Part shown: piece by piece, positions 44,955 through 64,000 of the stretch
How positions within the stretch are numbered: position 1 is the stretch's first letter
How the letters are laid out: each line of letters opens with the position of its first letter
Origin: Trifolium pratense
Lineage: Eukaryota > Streptophyta > Magnoliopsida > Fabales > Fabaceae
DNA length: 64,000 nt
NCBI RefSeq assembly: GCF_020283565.1
Contig: NC_060062.1
Coordinates: forward strand, 32,357,164-32,421,163
Direction of reading: 5' to 3'
Notes under the pieces: generated by a model
Seen by the model: only the letters and a program-made list of their open reading frames with translations
Told to the model about the DNA's origin: nothing
Databases searched by the model: none
Translations under genes and position numbers: made by a program

Positions 44955-45830
44955 ATGGAACAGATTCGTGCAATGTTGGTGGATCAACAAACACGCCCAC
45001 GACACCGGCGAGGACGACCTCAACGTCGGGGGTCACCACGGACAGAGGATGATGATAGCGACCAGAATACAGCGTCGCGAGGTGGTTTTAGCCACACGCA
45101 TCGGTATCAGGGAAATCGGAGGAAGTTGGATATTTCAATTTTCAAAGGTGATGATGCGTATGGGTGGCTAGTACGTATTGAGAGGTATTTTCGTCTGAAT
45201 GGAGTAAGGGTGCATGAGAAGTTAGATGTTGCAGTGATTGCCTTGGAGGAGAAAGCTCTTAACTAGTTTCAATGGTGGGAGGAGCAAACTTCATCGCGAG
45301 CGTGGGATGAGTTCAAAATCGCCTTATACGACGATTTCAACCAGGGATGGAATCTGAAACAGAGAGGGACAGTTATGGAATATAGAGAAAATTTTGAGAT
45401 GTTGGTTGCACCCATTAGAAGGGAAGAAAGGGTGATGTTGGATAACATTTTTCGGAATGGATTAAAGGAAGAGATACAAGTTTAATTGAAACTATTTGAG
45501 TGTCAGGACTTAGCTGAATTCATGGATCGTGCTTTACTATTGGAGGAAAAAATGAAGCATTGTTGAAGAGAGGTATTGGAGGTAGAGAAAAGGCTGGAGG
45601 GAAGGATAGAAGCAGTACCACCAAGTTTAGAGATCTTGGGGATTTTGGTGGAGCTAAGAAGGAGGTGGAGAGGAGTGGAATTGGTAGTGGTTATAAATGG
45701 AAAGGAAAGAGCTTGAGTTCGGCTGTGCTTGAAGACAAACACGAGAGAAGGTTATGTTTCAAATGTGGTGAGAAATAGAGGTAGAGATCACATGTGCAAA
45801 TTCAAGCATATGAATTTGAGGTTGTGTGAT
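44955..45830 (+). pseudogene. Retrotransposon gag, broken
   Basis: Starts at ATG 44955 after the primer-binding site. Visible are an Arg-rich N-terminus, the gag core (DAYGWLVRIERYFRLNGV, then EKLDVAVIALEEKALN), and a TAG at about 45264 where the family has Trp. Homology continues as FQWWEEQTSSRAWDEFK, a further stop near 45484, and a zinc-knuckle region (RRLCFKCGEK) interrupted by TAG at about 45777 before the last Cys/His residues. Gag would form the capsid and bind the RNA; this copy cannot. Confidence 0.85.
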
Positions 45831-45834
45831 TGGA

Positions 45835-46549
45835 GTAGTGATGAAGAAGTACCTACGATAGAGGAGGAAGAGAAGAATAATGAAGTGGAGGTGGAATAAA
45901 AGACTCTGAAGCTATCATTACATAGCAAGGAAGGACTTACTTCAAACAAGTCTTTCAAAGTCTTTGTGATGATCGGTAACAGAAGGGTCCTCACATTGAT
46001 TTATTCTGGTGCTACTAGCAACATCATAGCAACCAGATTGGTGGAGGAGTTACGACTGAATCTGAGGAACACACCTACTTATGTTGTTGAAGTAGGCAAT
46101 GGTGAGAAGGTGAAGAATTAAGGTGTGTGTGAAGGGCTGCAATTCCAAATTCAAGGGGTAAATTTCAAACAACAATTTTTCCTAATTGAGCTAAGTGATT
46201 CAGAAATGGTACTTAGAATGGATTGGTTGGCTAGTTTGGGAAACGTAGAAGCTAATTTTGGAGACTTGTGCTTGAAATGTGAAGTAGATGGCCAGAAGTA
46301 CACCATTCAAGGGGATCCAACTATGTGTAACAACCAAGCTACTTGGAAGGCAATGATTAAGGCTCTGTCAAATGAGGGTATAGGATTCTATATCCATACA
46401 TTAATGGAGGTCAAAATCGTACCCTCAACAAACGAAGATGTGTATGAATGGGAGAAGATAATTGAGGAATTTGCTGAAGTGTTTAATAAGTCCTCTGGTT
46501 TACCACCGATAAAGGAGCATGATCATGCTATTCTGCTCAAACCAAATGC
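45835..46549 (+). pseudogene. Retrotransposon aspartic protease and linker, broken
   Basis: RVP-type protease: VLTLIYSGATSN aligns with the normal LIDSGATSN active site, but the catalytic Asp is Tyr here (GAT to TAT). A TAA interrupts at about 46119. The downstream part (QQFFLIELSDSEMVLRMDWL, GNVEANF) is the flap/second half, followed by the linker to RT (EFAEVFNKSSGLPPIKEHDH). The frame is then cut by the nested solo LTR. Confidence 0.85.
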
Positions 46550-47575
46550 TGAAGGTGTGAAAACACAAGAACGGGGGGTTGAATTGTGTTTTAGCCAAGT
46601 TAAAACTTTTTCAAAGTTCTTAACTTAACTAAGTTAGCAGCGGATAAACAACACAAAGTAATAACAAGAACAGAGAGAGAGAAAAGCAGACAACCAATTT
46701 ATACTGGTTCCTCTCACAAAACGAGAGTAGTCCAGTCCCCTTGCACTTCCAAGGGATTTCACTATAATCACACAAGATTACAATTGCTCAAGCACACAAG
46801 CAAGAGACTTCACCACAATGCTTAAGCACACAAGCTTAAGACTTCACAGAGTAACAAAGTAAATAAAGTTCGTTGATTGTAATACAACTGCTCTTAAGAG
46901 AACCTTCAGGATCAAATACAATGAGTATATAAAACTACACAGTATTTGGACTAAGAGTTAAAAACACTTGTTCAGAGGTTCAGAGTTTGTATTCGCAAAT
47001 ATGAAATTGTTCGAGCGCGTGTGTAATACTTGATATCTTGCAAACTAATTCTTCTAGTATATATAGGACTAAGGAAGAGTCGTTGCAAAGATGACCGTTG
47101 ATGAAGATAACCTTTGTCTTCAAGCAACTTGTCTTGATGCAGTTTGGTCGTTTCCAAAACAGAGTAAGAGTTTCAGTAACTTTGACCATGTGCAGAGAAG
47201 ACTTTCCTTATTCAGCTAAGAAGTCAGATATGTCACGTTCTCCCTTGTGGACAGACAAAATGTAAGTAGCTGTTCTGATCAAGGTTGAGAAGTCCTTTTC
47301 TTCATTGATAAAAGAGTTGACCTTCAAAAACGAATCTTCACACAATCCAAGATATACATCAGAGTTTGATTAACTTCAGACTTTAGCAAGTTCTGATGTC
47401 TTCATCCTCTGATGCATGTAACTTCTGAAGATTCTTCTTCAGAGCTTGTCTGTAACTAAGTTCTGCACACTTAAAATAAATTTTTAGCACCTCCAATTGT
47501 ATATTAATACTTTGTTATCATCAAAACCTTAATAGATTTAGGGGCAAATATTTTTAAATCAATTTTGTTCCAACA
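46550..47575 (-). mobile_element. Nested solo LTR, Copia-like
   Basis: Exactly bounded by a 5-bp duplication AATGC (46545-46549, 47576-47580). The 1,026-bp insert reads, on the minus strand, TGTTGGAACAAAATTG... to ...CACACCTTCA, the TG...CA ends of an LTR. Removing it with one AATGC rejoins the pol frame (KPNA|NIPNLRPYRY). There is no internal domain, so it is a solo LTR left by recombination. TGTTGGA and the 1-kb size suit the Maximus/SIRE Copia lineage, an inference only. Confidence 0.82.
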
Positions 47576-47580
47576 AATGC

Positions 47581-48240
47581 TAATATTCCTAATTTGAGGC
47601 CATATAGGTACCCATACTACCAGAAGAATGAGATAGAAAAGATTGTGAAAGAGATGATGTAATCTAGGATCATAAGGCATAGTACAAGTTCATTTTCAAG
47701 CCCAATTTTACTGGTGAAAAAGAAAGATTGAGGGTGGAGATTTTGTACTGATTATAAAGCCTTAAACAGGGTAACTGTCCCAAATAAATTTCCAATTCCA
47801 GTGATAGATGAATTGTTGGATGAACTCAATGGTGCAGTAATTTTTTCAAAGTTAGACCTTAAGTCTGGATACCATCAAATTAGGATGAAGGATGAAGATA
47901 TTGCCAAAACTTCTTTTCGAACTCATGAAGGTCACTATGAGTATTTGGTTATGCCTTTTGGCCTTACCAATGCTCCATCAACCTTCTAGTGCAGAAATAG
48001 AGACCATATTTACTTGGAAGACATTTTCAAATCCACACCGATCAGAAGAGTTTGAAATATATCACTGAGCAGAAGAGTATGGGGGAGGAACAACATAAAT
48101 GGATTGCAAAATTACTTGGCTTTGACTTTGAAATTAAATACAAACCAGGGAAAGAAAATAATGTGGAGCTTGGAAAGGTTTAGAAGAAGAAGTACAGCAA
48201 GATGATAAATTGAAGGGAATGGTACAAGCCTTGATTGCAT
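47581..48240 (+). pseudogene. Retrotransposon RT / RNase H, internally deleted
   Basis: The RT N-terminal half is clear ([50 protein letters not shown]). It jumps at about 47990 straight into the end of RNase H (LGRHFQIHTDQKSLKYITEQ, then KWIAKLLGFDFEIKY), so the whole FxDD catalytic palm, thumb and start of RNase H are missing, roughly 1 kb compared with the family. Stops occur at about 47660 and 47729. Confidence 0.85.
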
Positions 48241-48389
48241 ACCCTCTCAGCCATTTTGGTTTTAAATTGAAAGCTGGTAGGTTGTATCATGATGGCAGAG
48301 TAGTGATTCATCTCCCGGTGGACATTCTGGGTTTCTGAGGACCTATAAGAAGCTACCCAGCATTGTGTTTTAGGAAGGCATGAGGAAAA

Positions 48390-49500
48390 GAATTCAAGAC
48401 TATGTCAATGCTTGTGAGATATGCTAGAGAAACAAATACTAAACATTAAGCCTAGGAGGACTGTTGCAACCCTTACCCATCCCTACACGGGTGTGGTCAG
48501 ACATCTCCATGGACTTTATTGGAGGACTTCCTAAGGTACATGGGATTGATACTATTATGGTAGTTGTGGACAGGTTAACAAAATATGCTCACTTTATTTA
48601 AGTTAGTCATCCTTATACTGCTAAGGACATAGCTGAGATCTTTATTAAAAAAGTAGTGAAATTGCATGGATTCCCAAAATCCATAGTGTCAGATAGGGAC
48701 AGAGTTTTTTTTAGCACATTTTAGGCAGAATTATTTAAACAGGTTGGTACAAAAATGGAGTACAGCAGTGCTTACCATCCTCAGTCAGATGGCCAAACTG
48801 ATATGGTAAATAGATGTGTAGAGACATATTTGAGATGCTTAACTGGAAGACAACCAAAACAATGGCCTAAGTGGCTATCTTGGGCAGAATATTGGTATAA
48901 CACCAATTATCATGCTTCACTTAAATCCACTCCTTTTGAGGCTCTTTATGGCAGAAGTCCACCAATGTTGGTGAAAGGTGATGTGCAACTATCTGCAGTA
49001 GAGGAGGTTAACAGGTTAACTACTGAGAGGAATGTAGTTTTGAAAGAGATGCAAGAGCAGTTGCTTAAGGCTCAAGATATGATGAGAAGCCAAGCCAATA
49101 AGCATAGAAGAGAGGTTGAATTTCATATTGGTGATATGGTGTATCTAAAAATTCAACCTTACAAGTTGCAGAAATTGGCCAAGAGGTTTAATCAGAAACT
49201 AAGTCCTAGATATTATGGGCCTTATGAGATTTTGCAGAAGATAGGGCAATAGCTTATAAGTTAAAGCTACCAGAAGATAGTAAAGTCCGTCCAGTTTTCC
49301 ATGTTTCATTACTAAAGAAAGTTGTAGCTCCAAATGTTGAACCTCAACCCCTACCTAGTTGTATGAAGGAGGACTGGAAGTTAGCACCAGAACCTGAAGA
49401 CGCTATGGATACCGGAAGGAATGAATGGTGAAGTGGAAGGGTCTTCCAGGCTTTGAAAATTCTTGGGAATTAGCAGATAAATTGAGGAAAGATTATCCAG
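48390..49500 (+). pseudogene. Retrotransposon integrase and chromodomain tail, broken
   Basis: Remains of the HHCC zinc-binding end precede the catalytic core: [13 protein letters not shown] with the first Asp, [11 protein letters not shown] with the second, and SAYHPQSDGQTDMVNRC, where the expected catalytic Glu of GQTE is Asp. Stops are present at about 48598 and 48721. The longest intact piece, 48755-49252, carries the C-terminal half through MVYLKIQPYK and LSPRYYGPYEILQKIG; a one-base frameshift then leads to AYKLKLPEDSKVRPVFHVSL and the chromodomain-like WKGLP-ENSWE tail ending with TAG at 49518-49520. Confidence 0.85.
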
Positions 49501-49529
49501 AATTTCTCCTTGGGGTCTAGGAGAGTTTT

Positions 49530-49553
49530 GAGGGGGGGGGGGGGGGTGTGGGT
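49530..49553 (+). other. Polypurine tract
   Basis: Purine-rich stretch with 15 consecutive G residues (49532-49546), immediately before the 3' LTR; the plus-strand priming site of the chromovirus. Confidence 0.85.
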
Positions 49554-50005
49554 TGATAGTTTCGATAGAGTTTTTACTAGGAGACATGGCAAGAATAATG
49601 TAGGAGAATATTATGTTGCAGTGAATAAAGGGTGTGAGGGACAAATAGCAGAGAGAGAACAGTTGACCACGATTAATGATGCAGATGGTAGAGAGAGAAA
49701 ACATAATTGACCACTATTAATACTATTGATGATGCATATGACAGAGAGAGAAAGAAGATCTGAGCACTATTTATGATGTACTCGTCATTGGAGTCAGTCA
49801 TGTCTGAATTTTAGATGCTACTATGTATGTGGAGACCCTAAGTAGCTCGAATTACTCAATTTATGTTTTCATTCATTGTTATTTTTCTTACTATTCCATT
49901 GTACTTCACAATTAGATCCCATTTGAACTCTAATTGGTTTTACAGAAATAATATTCAGTCAATTTCCCTATTTCTGCCGTTTTCTTACTAAATTGAATCC
50001 TATCA
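49554..50005 (+). repeat. 3' LTR of the chromovirus
   Basis: 452 bp, same TGATAG...CTATCA ends as the 5' copy; about 5% substitutions and one 18-bp deletion relative to it. Confidence 0.93.
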
Positions 50006-50469
50006 CTCCCAATATTAAAAAAGATTACACAAAAGATCAAATTATAACAATTGGGATTGGATTCTCACAATGGAGACAGAAACTGAATCACACAATTGTG
50101 ATACGGATATATTAGGAATTGACACAACTCAAAAGTATAGCTAATTTTTTTTTAAAAAAAAAAAAACAGTTTGATTTCTTGAAAAAATCATTTTTTTTTT
50201 CAAATTTTACTTCGCGGCCAAATTACAGATTATCAAGACTCCTTTCTCTTAAGGAAGGTTAACACAAAAGAAAAGTATAACTAACTCTTTTCTTTATATA
50301 AAAAAAAAAAACTAACTCTTTTCTGTAAAAGAAAAAAATTATAACTAACCCTAAAATTCTTAGTAAACAAACCTTTAAATAAAATAAAAAACAAAGGTAT
50401 AACTAACGTTCTTTTCTTCTAAAAACTCAATGCAAAAAGACAAGTACTCTGAATCTTGTACACAAAAAA

Positions 50470-50575
50470 AAAAATGATTTTTTTTTTTATTTACAATGAG
50501 CTGGGGATCGAACTCAAGACCTATAGCGTACTATCCAAACCCCTCACCACTAGACCAATCCTAGTGGCTTAAAAA
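50470..50575 (-). mobile_element. SINE head, tRNA-derived
   Basis: Minus strand: GGATTGGTCTAGTGGTGAGG (A-box) and GTCTTGAGTTCGATCCCCAG (B-box) separated by about 35 bp, ending at CTCATTGTAAATAAAAAAAA. It is not a tRNA: the acceptor stems do not pair and it runs into an A-rich tail. Confidence 0.65.
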
Positions 50576-52226
50576 AAAGTGATTTTAAACCAAAGCAAAT
50601 AAGTTTTTTAAAAAATACATTAAATTAGTTGTGATAAAAAATGTGAAACAAGAAAACAAAAGAAAATCAACCCATCTATTTTGTCTACCTGTGACTCAAA
50701 CCAGGAAAATAGGTCTACTAACAAGTCCCTGTATTTTCGTGTACAATGATTAGTGCTATATTAGTAATATATGATACAACTTCTATTAAACAATGAAGCA
50801 TGTTTTTTGTTTTTCATTTTCAATCCTGCTTTCACTGAATTAGGTTCAATCAAGACTGGATCTATTACATAAAAAAGTTACACATGATGTAAACTACCAT
50901 ACACGTTACTCAGGGGCATGATCAAGGCAATTTTGAATAGCCATGGACTCCACCAGAGATAATGCTGTCATTAAGAAAAATAGGGAAAAAATATCACATA
51001 AAAGGAACAAAGTTACCTAATTTTCAATTTAAATGAAGAGAATTCGCATTGCTTGACAAAAGAACATTCAAGCATGGAACATTGATCAGTTTTTCACTTC
51101 AAAAATCAGTATTTCAGACACAACAACTAAAAACAAATCTCACTAATCATTATTCTGATGACAACATGAATCAAGCCATGTCATTGCTGTACTTTCGACG
51201 AATTATATTTATGAAAATGATCATATAGACTATCTAAAGTTTTCTTTGATGATCTTCTCCCTAGTTCTCCTCTTGTAACCAATTCTTCTATATTGACTAG
51301 ACTATCTAAAGCAAGATTCAATCAAACTTTCCTCAGTAAGTACTTAACCTGTACACCACCAGCATTACTTATTACCTCCTATGCCCAAAATGTTAAATCA
51401 GTCTAATGACCAAAAAAACAAACAAAACACTGTCAATATGGCAACTATGCCATATTCAATAAATTCCCCATAATTCAAAACCCCGTCGTTTATTCTATTT
51501 GGTAGGAATGTTATCAAAGTTCATCAGGCAGCATACAGGACACAGCAAGTAAACAATGTGTATCGCTGATTTCTCCGGTTGCCTCTCCTCACTGAGAAAG
51601 CATATCAAATATTGTAGAGTTTCTTCAATTCAGAGCACATCAAGCAAGGACATAAATATATAATCATGAGAGAACACCCCATTACAAGGAAAACACTAAA
51701 TTGTCACAACTTAGGGTATCCATTCCAGTAAAATATCTAAATTATTTCTATTTTACACTTCAAAGCTACAAACAGATAATAAGTATAAACTCAACTTCAG
51801 GAAATCACCTGATATATACATCCCTAAATATTGAACAATAAAAAGGCATGTAAGAGAGAAAAAAAATTACCACAATATACATGCACTTTGGTACAAAATA
51901 CCAATTGGAGCAAGAAACACCGAAATAAGGATAACACAACACTCAACCTAGTTTAGTCTAGTTTGTTAGCATCTATGGCTACTACCGACATTTTTCTACG
52001 TATTTGGTACTCTCATTTCTATCATTCATCAATCTCTAGAAGAAACCCAGAGTTGATGGAAGCTATCTGCATTTTGAGACGAATGCACATTGATCTTACT
52101 TCTTAATTCTTACAAAATCGCCATCCTTTGGTAGAACCAGCTGAAAGGTAGGCAAGTCATAATATTTTCCATGTATTGACCATTATTGTTAGTGCAATTA
52201 CATATTTCACCATCCTTCACTGGCAC
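50576..52226. other. 3' flank of the nucleotidyltransferase gene
   Basis: Downstream side of the minus-strand gene; the part next to 52226 should include its 3' UTR. No second gene or clear transposon seen. Confidence 0.45.
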
Positions 52227-63399
<11,173 letters not shown>

Positions 63400-64000
63400 G
63401 ATGATAACGACGCGTATCAGCAAAGGAGAAAAATGGTTTAATGGGGACCACACCCCGGAATCGGAGCCCGGGGTAAAAAAGGAAGAAAAAAAATATTACG
63501 AAAAGAGAGAGGGTTCGGTGAAGGTGGAAAGTGGTGGCGCGTGAATGGGGAATGCGAAAAAGATGAAAGGGAAACGAAGCAAGTTTTGTTTTTGTCTTTT
63601 TGAAGACGGTGGTGGTAAAAGGGTAAAAAGAGAAAGATAAGGGGGGAAAGTGAAAATAAAATAAATAAAATGAGAGAGAATGAAAGAGAGAAGAAGGTGG
63701 CGGATTATGTAAGAGGAAAATGGAAAATGAAAATTAGGGCTATTTCTTCTAAGTACTTGCCCAGTCAAATACAAACGGTGGCACCTGTTTCTAATATTTT
63801 TCTTTTTCTTTTTAATTATTATTCGGTCTCAGAGTTTGTTGAAAAATAAATAAAATCTAATTAAAATTATTATTTTTTATAAATTAAGAATATCTATATA
63901 TTCGAGAGCGAGTAGACATCGAACTATATTGTCACGCCTAACTCATAATAATATATTAGAAATAGAAGGAAAAAATATATATGTACATGAGGGGGACTAA
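63400..64000. promoter_or_regulatory. Promoter / 5' leader side of the nucleotidyltransferase gene
   Basis: On the minus strand 63480-63720 is strongly CT-rich (AGAGAG/GAAGG on the plus strand), as in many plant 5' UTRs, and contains no TATA box I could identify. Further out the DNA is AT-rich and featureless. Confidence 0.4.

Larger units (their letters stand above)
44394..50005 (+). mobile_element. Ty3/Gypsy chromovirus, degenerate, with both LTRs
   Basis: A 5,612-bp LTR retrotransposon flanked by the 5-bp target duplication CTCCC (44389-44393, 50006-50010). The order is LTR, tRNA-iMet primer-binding site, gag, protease, RT/RNase H, integrase, chromodomain-like tail, polypurine tract, LTR. 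Protease before RT before integrase places it in Ty3/Gypsy; a C-terminal VKWKGLPGFENSWE chromodomain-type motif (about 49429-49470) after the integrase marks a chromovirus, and the short LTRs and overall size suggest the Reina type. It cannot move on its own: stops and frameshifts run through gag and pol, half of RT is gone, and a solo LTR is nested inside. Confidence 0.9.

Noticed and set aside
45503..45994. Minus-strand open frames within the chromovirus
   Set aside because: Antisense shadows of gag and protease.
50490..50570. Possible tRNA gene on the minus strand
   Set aside because: A- and B-boxes are present but acceptor and anticodon stems do not pair; it is a SINE head.
63496..63774. 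Minus-strand 92-codon frame upstream of the nucleotidyltransferase
   Set aside because: Low-complexity Phe/Ser/Pro translation of the CT-rich leader region.

Overview
The window looks like nuclear DNA of an inverted-repeat-lacking-clade legume, most probably a Medicago species. The grounds are AT-rich, intron-containing plant genes in a dense background of plant transposons, and one two-exon NCR-type (nodule-specific cysteine-rich) peptide gene, a family known only from that legume clade. Everything here was read by eye; homology calls come from recognised motifs, not from searches.

Layout. The left part (1-19,000) carries four conserved genes: a DUF641/GIL1-like protein (+, 201-1589), an OFP17-like OVATE protein (-, 2218-2766), an OFP1/OFP2-like OVATE repressor (+, 10118-11164) and a WNK5-like 'with no lysine' kinase in seven exons (-, 15748-18959). 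The right part (52,227-63,399) is one nine-exon nucleotidyltransferase (PAP/OAS1-like) gene on the minus strand, with a 3-kb first intron and a 4.8-kb sixth intron full of Copia debris. As I recall the Arabidopsis map, DUF641-OFP17-OFP2 are near neighbours (At2g30380-At2g30400) and WNK5 sits beside the nucleotidyltransferase gene (At3g51630/At3g51620). If so, the roughly 33 kb between the last two is a later expansion.

That 33-kb middle (18,960-52,226) is accessory DNA: Stowaway, hAT, Mutator and CACTA-like remnants, SINEs and 5'-truncated LINEs; a 1.04-kb Mutator-type element that carries a FAR1-type DNA-binding domain, next to a 173-bp MITE with matching ends; a scrambled plastid insertion (rpl36 and rpl16 pieces in opposite orientation); the NCR gene (34967-35266); a Helitron (36205-38062) with a second copy of its 5' terminus just behind the NCR gene and a threefold exon-like tandem repeat inside; a tRNA-Gly(GCC) gene (42108-42178, -); and a 5.6-kb Ty3/Gypsy chromovirus (44394-50005) with both LTRs, target-site duplication, primer-binding site and polypurine tract, inactivated by point mutations, an internal pol deletion and a nested 1,026-bp solo LTR.

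The conserved genes are regulators that are not obviously one pathway: OVATE repressors and a GIL1-like protein (growth and light/tropism signalling), a WNK kinase, and an uncharacterised nucleotidyltransferase. The NCR peptide would act in nitrogen-fixing nodules, targeted through the secretory pathway to bacteroids.
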